Shown: one piece after another, positions 36,175-49,500 of the stretch | Position numbering within the stretch: the first letter of the stretch is position 1 | Layout: every line of letters begins with the position of its first letter | NCBI GenBank assembly: GCA_963580455.1 | Contig: OY756962.1 | Location: 16,076,001 to 16,140,000, forward strand | Direction of reading: 5' to 3' | Length of the DNA stretch: 64,000 nt | From: Euonymus europaeus | Taxonomy: Eukaryota > Streptophyta > Magnoliopsida > Celastrales > Celastraceae | Program-made: the position numbers and the translations under genes | The notes under the pieces: generated by a model | Seen by the model: the letters and a program-made list of their open reading frames with translations, nothing else | What the model was told of the DNA's origin: nothing | Databases searched by the model: none

Positions 36175-39100
36175 TGGAGCAACTTCGGACCAACAAAGTT
36201 GCTCAGGATACACTTTTTATTTTTCTTCTTTGTAAAATTTTACAAGTATAAGCTTCCTAGATTATTTCGATGCTAAAACACCATCTTTCTTTGACAAATG
36301 GACAAAACCAATTAAAGCATCTCTATAGAGAGAGTTGAGAAACTTCGGACCATCAAAGTTGCTCGATGTACATTTTTTATTGTTCTTCCATGTCAAATTT
36401 TACGAGTATAAGCTTCCAAGATTATTTCGATGCCAAAACACAAACTTTTTATCACAAATGGACAAAACCGTTAAAAACTTCTCCCTAGAGAAAGTTGAGC
36501 AACTTCGGACCAACAAAGTTTCTCGGGATACACTTTTTATTGTTCTTTTATGTCAAATTTTACGAGTATAAGCTTCCTAGATTATTTCAATGTTAAAACA
36601 CCATCTTTCTTTGACAAATGGACAAAACTGTTAAAAGCCCCTCCATAGAGAGAGTTGAGCAACTTCGGACCATCAAAGTTGCTCGGTGTACACTTTTTAT
36701 TGTTATTCTTTGTCAAATTTTATGAGTATAAGCTTCCAAGATTATTTCGATTCCAAATCAGCAACTTTCTATAAGAAATGGACAAAACCGTTAAAAGCTC
36801 CTCCATAGAGAGAGTTGAACAACTTCGAACCATCAAAGTTGCTAGATGTAAACTTTTTATTGTTCTTCTATGTGAAATTTTATGAGTATAAGCTTCCTAG
36901 ATTATTTCGATGCCAAAAAATGAACTTTTTACGACAAATGGACAAAACCGTTAAAAGCTCCTCCATAGAGAGAGTTGAGCAACTTCGGACCATCAAAGTT
37001 GCTCGGTGTCCACTTTTTATTGTTCTTCCATGTCAAGTTTTAGGAGTATAAGCTTCCAAGATTATTTCGATGCCAAAACACCAACTCTTTATCACAAATG
37101 GAAAAAACCGTTAAAAGCTCCTCCATAGAGAGAGTTAAGCAACTTTGGACCAACAAAGTTGCTCGGGATACACTTTTTATTTTTCTTCTTTGTAAAAGTT
37201 TACAAGTATAAGCTTCCTAGATTATTTCGATGCTAAAACACCATCTTTCTATGACAAATGGACAAAACCAATAAAACCACTTCTATAGAGAGAGTTGAGC
37301 AACTTCGGACCATCAAAGTTGCTAGGTGTACATTTTTTCTTGTTCTTCCATGTCAAATTTTACGAGTATAAGCTTCCAAGATTATTTCGATGCCAAAACA
37401 CAAACTTTTTATCACAAATGGACAAAACCATTAAAAACTCCTCCCTAGAGAGAGTTGAGCAACTTCGGACCAACAAAGTTTCTCGGGATACACTTTTTAT
37501 TGTTTCTCTATGTCAAATTTTACGAGTATAAGCTTCCTAGATTATTTCAATGTTAAAACACCATCTTTCTTTGACAAATGGACAAAACCGTTAAAAGCCC
37601 CTCCATAGAGAGAGTTGAGCAACTTCGTACCATCAAAGTTGCTCGGTGTACACTTTTTATTGTTATTCTTTGTCAAATTTTATGAGTATAAGCTTCCAAG
37701 ATTATTTCGATTCCAAATCACCAACTTTCTATAAGAAATGGACAAAACCGTTAAAAGCTCCTCCATAGAGATAGTTGAACAACTTCGAACCATCAAAGTT
37801 GCTAGATGTAAACTTTTTATTGTTCTTCTATGTGAAATTTTATGAGTATAAGCTTCCTAGATTATTTGGATGCCAAAAAACGAAATTTTTACGACAAATG
37901 GACAAAACCGTTAAAAGCCCCTCCATAGAGAGAGTTGAGCAACTTCGGACCATCAAAGTTGCTCGGTGTACACTTTTTATTGTTCTTTCATGTCAAATTT
38001 TAAGAGTATAAGCTTCTAAGATTATTTTGATGCCAAAACACCAACTTTTTATCACAAATGGACAAAACCGTTAAAAGCTCGTCCATAGAGAGAGTTAAGC
38101 AACTTCGGACCAACGAAGTTGCTCGGGATACACTTTTTATTTTTCTTCTTTGTAAAATTTTACCAGTATAAGCTTCCTAGATTATTTCGATGCTAAAACA
38201 CCATCTTTCTATGACAAATTTACAAAACCGTTAAAAGCCCCTCCACAGAGAGAGTTGAGCAACTTCAGACCATCAAAGTTGCTCGGTGTACACTTTTTAT
38301 TGTTATTCTATGTCAAATTTTATGAGTATAAGCTTCCAAGATTATTTCGATTCAAAATCACCAACTTTCTATGAGAAATGGACAAAAATGTTAAAAGCTC
38401 CTCCATAGAGAGAGTTAAGCAACTTCGAACCATCAAAGTTGCTCGATATACACTTTTTATTGTTCTTCTATGTTAAATTTTATGAGTATAAGCTTCCTAG
38501 ATTATTTGGATGCTAAAACACCATCTTTCTATGACAAATGGACAAAACCAATAAAAGCACCTCTATAGAGGGAGTTCAGCAACTTCGGACCATCAAAGTT
38601 GCTCGGTGTACATTTTTTATTGTTCTTCCATGTCAAATTTTACGAGTATAAGCTTCCAAGATTATTTCGATTCAAAATCACCAACTTTCTATGAGAAATG
38701 GACAAAACTGTTAAAAGCTCCTCCATAGAGAGAGTTAAGCAACTTAGAACCATCAAAGTTGCTCGATGTACACTTTTTATTGTTCTTCTATGTTAAATTT
38801 TATGAGTATAAGCTTCCTAGATTATTTCGATGCCAAAAAATGAACTTTTTACAAAAAATGGACAAAACCGTTTAAAGCTCCTTCGTAGAGAGAGTTGAGC
38901 AACTTCGGACCATCAAAGTTGCTCGGTGTACACTTTTTATTGTTCTTTCATGTCAAATTTTACGAGTATAAGCTTCCAAGATTATTTTGATGCCAAAACA
39001 CCAACTTTTTATGACAAATGGACAAAACCGTTAAAAGCTCCTCCATAGAGAGAGTTGAGCAACTTCGGACCAACAAAGTTTCTCGGGATACACTTTTTAT

Positions 39101-39506
39101 TGTTCTTCTACGTCAAATTTTACAAGTATAAGCTTCCTAGGTTATTTCAATGTTAAAACACCATCTTTCTTTGACAAATGGACAAAACCGTTAAAAGCCC
39201 CTCCATAGAGAGAGTTGAGCAACTTCGGACCATCAAAGTTGCTCGGTGTACACTTTTTATTGTTCTTTCATGTCAAATTTTAAGAGTATAAGCTTCTAAG
39301 ATTATTTTGATGCCAAAACACCAACTTTTTATCACAAATGGACAAAACCGTTAAAAGCTCCTACATAGAGAGAGTTGAGCAACTTCGGACCAACAAAGTT
39401 TCTCGGGATACACTTTTTATTGTTCTTCTATGTCAAATTTACGAGTATAAGGTTCCTAGATTATTTCAATGTTAAAACACCATCTTTCTTTGAGAAATGG
39501 ACAAAA
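36175..39506 (+). repeat. 3.3-kb HOR copy 1 (21 monomers)
   Basis: First of three large copies. Offset to copy 2 is 3359 bp. It contains the hexamer pair above and the segment with AAATTTACAAAACCG and CGAAGTTGCTCGGG. Between about 37870 and 38040 it differs from copy 2 (TTTCATGTCAAATTTTAAGAG instead of a CCATGTCAAGTTTTAGGAG type), again suggesting local conversion. Confidence 0.8.
36243..38162 (+). repeat. Two 960-bp hexamer HOR copies
   Basis: Monomers near 36335, 36815 and 37295 recur 960 bp later near 37295, 37775 and 38255. Shared markers are AAAACTTCTCCC or AAACTCCTCCC in the third monomer, and TTGCTAGATGTAAAC with CTATGTGAAATTTT in the sixth. Copies differ by scattered substitutions such as GTGCTTGTTC-type changes. 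Boundaries are approximate. Confidence 0.72.
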
Positions 39507-39535
39507 CCGTTAAAAGCTCCTCCATAGAGAGAGTT

Positions 39536-42500
39536 AAGCAACTTCGGACCAACAAAGTTGCTCAGGATACACTTTTTATTTTTCTTCTTTGTAAAATTTT
39601 ACAAGTATAAGCTTCCTAGATTTTTTCGATGCTAAAACACTATCTTTCTTTGACAAATGGACAAAACCAATTAAAGCACCTCTATAGAGAGAGTTGAGAA
39701 ACTTCGGACCATCAAAGTTGCTCGATGTACATTTTTTATTGTTCTTCCATGTCAAATTTTACGAGTATAAGCTTCCAAGATTATTTCGATGCCAAAACAC
39801 AAACTTTTTATCACAAATGGACAAAACCGTTAAAAACTTCTCCCTAGAGAAAGTTGAGCAACTTCGGACCAACAAAGTTTCTCGGGATACACTTTTTATT
39901 GTTCTTTTATGTCAAATTTTACGAGTATAAGCTTCCTAGATTATTTCAATGTTAAAACACCATCTTTCTTTGACAAATGGACAAAACTGTTAAAAGCCCC
40001 TCCATAGAGAGAGTTGAGCAACTTCGGACCATCAAAGTTGCTCGGTGTACACTTTTTATTGTTATTCTTTGTCAAATTTTATGAGTATAAGCTTCCAAGA
40101 TTATTTCGATTCCAAATCAGCAACTTTCTATAAGAAATGGACAAAACCGTTAAAAGCTCCTCCATAGAGAGAGTTGAACAACTTCGAACCATCAAAGTTG
40201 CTAGATGTAAACTTTTTATTGTTCTTCTATGTGAAATTTTATGAGTATAAGCTTCCTAGATTATTTCGATGCCAAAAAATGAACTTTTTACGACAAATGG
40301 ACAAAACCGTTAAAAGCTCGTCCATAGAGAGAGATGAGCAACTTCGGACCATCAAAGTTGCTCGGTGTCCACTTTTTATTCTTCTTCCATGTCAAGTTTT
40401 AGGAGTATAAGCTTCCAAGATTATTTCGATGCCAAAACACCAACTCTTTATCACAAATGGACAAAACCGTTAAAAGCTCCTCCATAGAGAGAGTTAAGCA
40501 ACTTTGGACCAACAAAGTTGCTCGGGATACACTTTTTATTTTTCTTCTTTGTAAAAGTTTACAAGTATAAGCTTCCTAGATTATTTCGATGCTAAAACAC
40601 CATCTTTCTATGACAAATGGACAAAACCAATAAAAGCACTTCTATAGAGAGAGTTGAGCAACTTCGGACCATCAAAGTTGCTAGGTGTACATTTTTTCTT
40701 GTTCTTCCATGTCAAATTTTACGAGTATAAGCTTCCAAGATTATTTCGATGCCAAAACACAAACTTTTTATCACAAATGGACAAAACCATTAAAAACTCC
40801 TCCCTAGAGAGAGTTGAGCAACTTCGGACCAACAAAGTTTCTCGGGATACACTTTTTATTGTTTCTCTATGTCAAATTTTTTGAGTATAAGCTTCCTAGA
40901 TTATTTCAACGTTAAAACACCATCTTTCTTTGACAAATGGACAAAACCGTTAAAAGCCCCTCCATAGAGAGAGTTGAGCAACTTCGTACCATCAAAGTTG
41001 CTCGGTGTACACTTTTTATTGTTATTCTTTGTCAAATTTTATAAGTATAAGCTTCCAAGATTATTTCGATTCCAAATCACCAACTTTCTATAAGAAATGG
41101 ACAAAACCGTTAAAAGCTCCTCCATAGAGAGAGTTGAACAACTTCGAACCATCAAAGTTGCTAGATGTAAACTTTTTATTGTTCTTCTATGTGAAATTTT
41201 ATGAGTATAAGCTTCCTAGATTATTTGGATGCCAAAAAACGAACTTTTTACGACAAATGGACAAAACCGTTAAAAGCTCCTCCATAGAGAGAGTTGAGCA
41301 ACTTCGGACCATCAAAGTTGCTCGGTGTCCACTTTTTATTGTTCTTCCATGTCAAGTTTTAGGAGTATAAGCTTCCAAGATTATTTCGATGCCAAAACAC
41401 CAACTTTTTATCACAAATGGACAAAACCGTTAAAAGCTCGTCCATAGAGAGAGTTAAGCAACTTCGGACCAACGAAGTTGCTCGGGATACACTTTTTATT
41501 TTTCTTCTTTGTAAAATTTTACCAGTATAAGCTTCCTAGATTATTTCGATGCTAAAACACCATCTTTCAATGACAAATTTACAAAACCGTTAAAAGCCCC
41601 TCCACAGAGAGAGTTGAGCAACTTCAGACCATCAAAGTTGCTCGGTGTACACTTTTTATTGTTATTCTATGTCAAATTTTATGAGTATAAGCTTCCAAGA
41701 TTATTTCGATTCAAAATCACCAACTTTCTATGAGAAATGGACAAAAATGTTAAAAGCTCCTCCATAGAGAGAGTTAAGCAACTTCGAACCATCAAAGTTG
41801 CTCGATGTACACTTTTTATTGTTCTTCTACGTTAAATTTTATGAGTATAAGCTTCCTAGATTATTTCGATGCTAAAACACCATCTTTCTATGACAAATGG
41901 ACAAAACCAATAAAAGCACCTCTATAGAGAGAGTTCAGCAACTTCGGACCATCAAAGTTGCTCGGTGTACATTTTTTATTGTTCTTCCACGTCAAATTTT
42001 ACGAGTATAAGCTTCCAAGATTATTTCGATTCAAAATCACCAACTTTCTATGAGAAATGGACAAAACTGTTAAAAGCTCCTCCATAGAGAGAGTTAAGCA
42101 ACTTAGAACCATCAAAGTTGCTCGATGTACACTTTTTATTGTTCTTCTATGTTACATTTTATGAGTATAAGCTTCCTAGATTATTTCGATGCCAAAAAAT
42201 GAACTTTTTACAAAAAATGGACAAAACCGTTTAAAGCTCCTTCGTAGAGAGAGTTGAGCAACTTCGGACCATCAAAGTTGCTCGGTGTACACTTTTTATT
42301 GTTCTTTCATGTCAAAATTTTACGAGTATAAGCTTCCAAGATTATTTTGATGCCAAAACACCAACTTTTTATGACAAATGGACAAAACCGTTAAAAGCTC
42401 CTCCATAGAGAGAGTTGAGCAACTTCGGACCAACAAAGTTTCTCGGGATACACTTTTTATTGTTCTTCTATGTCAAATTTTACAAGTATAAGCTTCCTAG

Positions 42501-42865
42501 GTTATTTCAATGTTAAAACACCATCTTTCTTTGACAAATGGACAAAACCGTTAAAAGCCCCTCCATAGAGAAAGTTGAGCAACTTCGGACCATCAAAGTT
42601 GCTCGGTGTACACTTTTTATTGTTCTTTCATGTCAAATTTTAAGAGTATAAGCTTCTAAGATTATTTTGATGCCAAAACACCAACTTTTTATCACAAATG
42701 GACAAAACCGTTAAAAGCTCCTACATAGAGAGAGTTGAGCAACTTCGGACCAACAAAGTTTCTCGGGATACACTTTTTATTGTTCTTCTATGTCAAATTT
42801 ACGAGTATAAGGTTCCTAGATTATTTCAATGTTAAAACACCATCTTTCTTTGAGAAATGGACAAA
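39536..42865 (+). repeat. 3.3-kb HOR copy 2
   Basis: Directly follows copy 1 and is nearly identical to copy 3. In about 3.18 kb aligned by eye (39536-42719 against 43376-46559, offset 3840 bp) I counted about 15 differences, so identity is roughly 99.5 percent. Private changes include CATCTTTCAATG near 41573, GTTACATTTT near 42150, and an extra A in GTCAAAATTTTACG near 42314. Confidence 0.85.
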
Positions 42866-43375
42866 ACCGTTAAAAGACCCTCCATAGAGAGAGTTGAGCA
42901 ACTTCGGATCATCAAAGTTGCTTGGTGTACACTTTTTATTGTTCTTCTATGTCAAATTTTAGGAGTATAAGCTTCCAAGATTATTTCGATGCCAAAACAC
43001 CAACTTTTTATCACAAATGGACAAATCCGTTAAAAGCTCCTCGATAGAGAGAGTGGAGCAACCTCGAACCATCAAAGTTGCTAGATGTAAACCTTTTATT
43101 GTTCTTCTATGTGAAATTTTATGAGTATAAGCTTCCTAGATTATTTCGATGCCAAAAAACGAACTTCTTACGACAAATGGACAAAACCGTTAAAAGCCCC
43201 TCCATAGAGAGAGTTGAGCAACTTCGGACCATCAAAGTTGCTCGGTGTACACTTTTTATTGTTCTTCTATGTCAAATTTTACGAGTATAAGCTTCCAAGA
43301 TTATTTCGATGCCAAAACACCAACTTTTTATCACAAATGGACAAAACCGTTAAAAGCTCCTCCATAGATAGAGTG

Positions 43376-46300
43376 GAGCAACTTCGGACCAACAAAGTTG
43401 CTCAGGATACACTTTTTATTTTTCTTCTTTGTAAAATTTTACAAGTATAAGCTTCCTAGATTATTTCGATGCTAAAACACTATCTTTCTTTGACAAATGG
43501 ACAAAACCAATTAAAGCACCTCTATAGAGAGAGTTGAGAAACTTCGGACCATCAAAGTTGCTCGATGTACATTTTTTATTGTTCTTCCATGTCAAATTTT
43601 ACGAGTATAAGCTTCCAAGATTATTTCGATGCCAAAACACAAACTTTTTATCACAAATGGACAAAACCGTTAAAAACTTCTCCCTAGAGAAAGTTGAGCA
43701 ACTTCGGACCAACAAAGTTTCTCGGGATACACTTTTTATTGTTCTTTTATGTCAAATTTTACGAGTATAAGCTTCCTAGATTATTTCAATGTTAAAACAC
43801 CATCTTTCTTTGACAAATGGACAAAACTGTTAAAATCCCCTCCATAGAGAGAGTTGAGCAACTTCGGACCATCAAAGTTGCTCGGTGTACACTTTTTATT
43901 GTTATTCTTTGTCAAATTTTATGAGTATAAGCTTCCAAGATTATTTCGATTCCAAATCAGCAACTTTCTATAAGAAATGGACAAAACCGTTAAAAGCTCC
44001 TCCATAGAGAGAGTTGAACAACTTCGAACCATCAAAGTTGCTAGATGTAAACTTTTTATTGTTCTTCTATGTGAAATTTTATGAGTATAAGCTTCCTAGA
44101 TTATTTCGATGCCAAAAAATGAACTTTTTACGACAAATGGACAAAACCGTTAAAAGCTCCTCCATAGAGAGAGTTGAGCAACTTCGGACCATCAAAGTTG
44201 CTCGGTGTCCACTTTTTATTGTTCTTCCATGTCAAGTTTTAGGAGTATAAGCTTCCAAGATTATTTCGATGCCAAAACACCAACTCTTTATCACAAATAG
44301 ACAAAACCGTTAAAAGCTCCTCCATAGAGAGAGTTAAGCAACTTTGGACCAACAAAGTTGCTCGGGATACACTTTTTATTTTTCTTCTTTGTAAAAGTTT
44401 ACAAGTATAAGCTTCCTAGATTATTTCGATGCTAAAACACCATCTTTCTATGACAAATGGACAAAACCAATAAAAGCACTTCTATAGAGAGAGTTGAGCA
44501 ACTTCGGACCATCAAAGTTGCTAGGTGTACATTTTTTCTTGTTCTTCCATGTCAAATTTTACGAGTATAAGCTTCCAAGATTATTTCGATGCCAAAACAC
44601 AAACTTTTTATCACAAATGGACAAAACCATTAAAAACTCCTCCCTAGAGAGAGTTGAGCAACTTCGGACCAACAAAGTTTCTCGGGATACACTTTTTATT
44701 GTTTCTCTATGTCAAATTTTTTGAGTATAAGCTTCCTAGATTATTTCAACGTTAAAACACCATCTTTCTTTGACAAATGGACAAAACCGTTAAAAACCCC
44801 TCCATAGAGAGAGTTGAGCAACTTCGTACCATCAAAGTTGCTCGGTGTACACTTTTTATTGTTATTCTTTGTCAAATTTTATAAGTATAAGCTTCCAAGA
44901 TTATTTCGATTCCAAATCACCAACTTTCTATAAGAAATGGACAAAACCGTTAAAAGCTCCTCCATAGAGAGAGTTGAACAACTTCGAACCATCAAAGTTG
45001 CTAGATGTAAACTTTTTATTGTTCTTCTATGTGAAATTTTATGAGTATAAGCTTCCTAGATTATTTGGATGCCAAAAAACGAACTTTTTACGACAAATGG
45101 ACAAAACCGTTAAAAGCTCCTCCATAGAGAGAGTTGAGCAACTTCGGACCATCAAAGTTGCTCGGTGTCCACTTTTTATTGTTCTTCCATGTCAAGTTTT
45201 AGGAGTATAAGCTTCCAAGATTATTTCGATGCCAAAACACCAACTTTTTATCACAAATGGACAAAACCGTTAAAAGCTCGTCCATAGAGAGAGTTAAGCA
45301 ACTTCGGACCAACGAAGTTGCTCGGGATACACTTTTTATTTTTCTTCTTTGTAAAATTTTACCAGTATAAGCTTCCTAGATTATTTCGATGCTAAAACAC
45401 CATCTTTCTATGACAAATTTACAAAACCGTTAAAAGCCCCTCCACAGAGAGAGTTGAGCAACTTCAGACCATCAAAGTTGCTCGGTGTACACTTTTTATT
45501 GTTATTCTATGTCAAATTTTATGAGTATAAGCTTCCAAGATTATTTCGATTCAAAATCACCAACTTTCTATGAGAAATGGACAAAAATGTTAAAAGCTCC
45601 TCCATAGAGAGAGTTAAGCAACTTCGAACCATCAAAGTTGCTCGATGTACACTTTTTATTGTTCTTCTACGTTAAATTTTATGAGTATAAGCTTCCTAGA
45701 TTATTTCGATGCTAAAACACCATCTTTCTATGACAAATGGACAAAACCAATAAAAGCACCTCTATAGAGAGAGTTCAGCAACTTCGGACCATCAAAGTTG
45801 CTCGGTGTACATTTTTTATTGTTCTTCCATGTCAAATTTTACGAGTATAAGCTTCCAAGATTATTTCGATTCAAAATCACCAACTTTCTATGAGAAATGG
45901 ACAAAACTGTTAAAAGCTCCTCCATAGAGAGAGTTAAGCAACTTAGAACCATCAAAGTTGCTCGATGTACACTTTTTATTGTTCTTCTATGTTAAATTTT
46001 ATGAGTATAAGCTTCCTAGATTATTTCGATGCCAAAAAATGAACTTTTTACAAAAAATGGACAAAACCGTTTAAAGCTCCTTCGTAGAGAGAGTTGAGCA
46101 ACTTCGGACCATCAAAGTTGCTCGGTGTACACTTTTTATTGTTCTTTCATGTCAAATTTTACGAGTATAAGCTTCCAAGATTATTTTGATGCCAAAACAC
46201 CAACTTTTTATGACAAATGGACAAAACCGTTAAAAGCTCCTCCATAGAGAGAGTTGAGCAACTTCGGACCAACAAAGTTTCTCGGGATACACTTTTTATT

Positions 46301-46559
46301 GTTCTTCTATGTCAAATTTTACAAGTATAAGCTTCTTAGGTTATTTCAATGTTAAAACACCATCTTTCTTTGACAAATGGACAAAACCGTTAAAAGCCCC
46401 TCCATAGAGAGAGTTGAGCAACTTCGGACCATCAAAGTTGCTCGGTGTACACTTTTTATTGTTCTTTCATGTCAAATTTTAAGAGTATAAGCTTCTAAGA
46501 TTATTTTGATGCCAAAACACCAACTTTTTATCACAAATGGACAAAACCGTTAAAAGCTC
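43376..46559 (+). repeat. 3.3-kb HOR copy 3
   Basis: Offset 3840 bp (24 monomers) from copy 2. The extra three monomers between copies 2 and 3 (about 42880-43375) recur near 50879-51374. Its end merges into the octamer array, which appears to have grown from the tail of this HOR. Confidence 0.83.
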
Positions 46560-49500
46560 GTCCATAGAGAGAGTTAAGCAACTTCGGACCAACGAAGTTG
46601 CTCGGGATACACTTTTTATTTTTCTTCTTTGTAAAATTTTACCAGTATAAGCTTCCTAGATTATTTCGATGCTAAAACACCATCTTTCTATGACAAATTT
46701 ACAAAACCGTTAAAAGCCCCTCCACAGAGAGAGTTGAGCAACTTCAGACCATCAAAGTTGCTCGGTGTACACTTTTTATTGTTATTCTATGTCAAATTTT
46801 ATGAGTATAAGCTTCCAAGATTATTTCGATTCAAAATCACCAACTTTCTATGAGAAATGGACAAAAATGTTAAAAGCTCCTCCATAGAGAGAGTTAAGCA
46901 ACTTCGAACCATCAAAGTTGCTCGATGTACACTTTTTATGGTTCTTCTACGTTAAATTTTATGAGTATAAGCTTCCTAGATTATTTCGATGCTAAAACAC
47001 CATCTTTCTATGACAAATGGACAAAACCAATAAAAGCACCTCTATAGAGAGAGTTCAGCAACTTCGGACCATCAAAGTTGCTCGGTGTACATTTTTTATT
47101 GTTCTTCCATGTCAAATTTTACGAGTATAAGCTTCCAAGATTATTTCGATTCAAAATCACCAACTTTCTATGAGAAATGGACAAAACTGTTAAAAGCTCC
47201 TCCATAGAGAGAGTTAAGCAACTTAGAACCATCAAAGTTGCTCGATGTACACTTTTTATTGTTCTTCTATGTTAAATTTTATGAGTATAAGCTTCCTAGA
47301 TTATTTCGATGCCAAAAAATGAACTTTTTACAAAAAATGGACAAAACCGTTTAAAGCTCCTTCGTAGAGAGAGTTGAGCAACTTCGGACCATCAAAGTTG
47401 CTCGGTGTACACTTTTTATTGTTCTTTCATGTCAAATTTTACGAGTATAAGCTTCCAAGATTATTTTGATGCCAAAACACCAACTTTTTATGACAAATGG
47501 ACAAAACCGTTAAAAGCTCCTCCATAGAGAGAGTTGAGCAACTTCGGACCAACAAAGTTTCTCGGGATACACTTTTTATTGTTCTTCTATGTCAAATTTT
47601 ACAAGTATAAGCTTCCTAGGTTATTTCAATGTTAAAACACCATCTTTCTTTGACAAATGGACAAAACCGTTAAAAGCCCCTCCATAGAGAGAGTTGAGCA
47701 ACTTCGGACCATCAAAGTTGCTCGGTGTACACTTTTTATTGTTCTTTCATGTCAAATTTTAAGAGTATAAGCTTCTAAGATTATTTTGATGCCAAAACAC
47801 CAACTTTTTATCACAAATGGACAAAACCGTTAAAAGCTCGTCCATAGAGAGAGTTAAGCAACTTCGGACCAACGAAGTTGCTCGGGATACACTTTTTATT
47901 TTTCTTCTTTGTAAAATTTTACCAGTATAAGCTTCCTAGATTATTTCGATGCTAAAACACCATCTTTCTATGACAAATTTACAAAACCGTTAAAAGCCCC
48001 TCCACAGAGAGAGTTGAGCAACTTCAGACCATCAAAGTTGCTCGGTGTACACTTTTTATTGTTATTCTATGTCAAATTTTATGAGTATAAGCTTCCAAGA
48101 TTATTTCGATTCAAAATCACCAACTTTCTATGAGAAATGGACAAAAATGTTAAAAGCTCCTCCATAGAGAGAGTTAAGCAACTTCGAACCATCAAAGTTG
48201 CTCGATGTACACTTTTTATTGTTCTTCTACGTTAAATTTTATGAGTATAAGCTTCCTAGATTATTTCGATGCTAAAACACCATCTTTCTATGACAAATGG
48301 ACAAAACCAATAAAAGCACCTCTATAGAGAGAGTTCAGCAACTTCGGACCATCAAAGTTGCTCGGTGTACATTTTTTATTGTTCTTCCACGTCAAATTTT
48401 ACGAGTATAAGCTTCCAAGATTATTTCGATTCAAAATCACCAACTTTCTATGAGAAATGGACAAAACTGTTAAAAGCTCCTCCATAGAGAGAGTTAAGCA
48501 ACTTAGAACCATCAAAGTTGCTCGATGTACACTTTTTATTGTTCTTCTATGTTACATTTTATGAGTATAAGCTTCCTAGATTATTTCGATGCCAAAAAAT
48601 GAACTTTTTACAAAAAATGGACAAAACCGTTTAAAGCTCCTTCGTAGAGAGAGTTGACCAACTTCGGACCATCAAAGTTGCTCGGTGTACACTTTTTATT
48701 GTTCTTTCATGTCAAAATTTTACGAGTATAAGCTTCCAAGATTATTTTGATGCCAAAACACCAACTTTTTATGACAAATGGACAAAACCGTTAAAAGCTC
48801 CTCCATAGAGAGAGTTGAGCAACTTCGGACCAACAAAGTTTCTCGGGATACACTTTTTATTGTTCTTCTATGTCAAATTTTACAAGTATAAGCTTCCTAG
48901 GTTATTTCAATGTTAAAACACCATCTTTCTTTGACAAATGGACAAAACCGTTAAAAGCCCCTCCATAGAGAAAGTTGAGCAACTTCGGACCATCAAAGTT
49001 GCTCGGTGTACACTTTTTATTGTTCTTTCATGTCAAATTTTAAGAGTATAAGCTTCTAAGATTATTTTGATGCCAAAACACCAACTTTTTATCACAAATG
49101 GACAAAACCGTTAAAAGCTCCTACATAGAGAGAGTTGAGCAACTTCGGACCAACAAAGTTTCTCGGGATACACTTTTTATTGTTCTTCTATGTCAAATTT
49201 ACGAGTATAAGGTTCCTAGATTATTTCAATGTTAAAACACCATCTTTCTTTGAGAAATGGACAAAACCGTTAAAAGACCCTCCATAGAGAGAGTTGAGCA
49301 ACTTCGGATCATCAAAGTTGCTCGGTGTACACTTTTTATTGTTCTTTCATGTCAAATTTTAAGAGTATAAGCTTCTAAGATTATTTTGATGCCAAAACAC
49401 CAACTTTTTATCACAAATGGACAAAACCGTTAAAAGCTCGTCCATAGAGAGAGTTAAGCAACTTCGGACCAACGAAGTTGCTCGGGATACACTTTTTATT

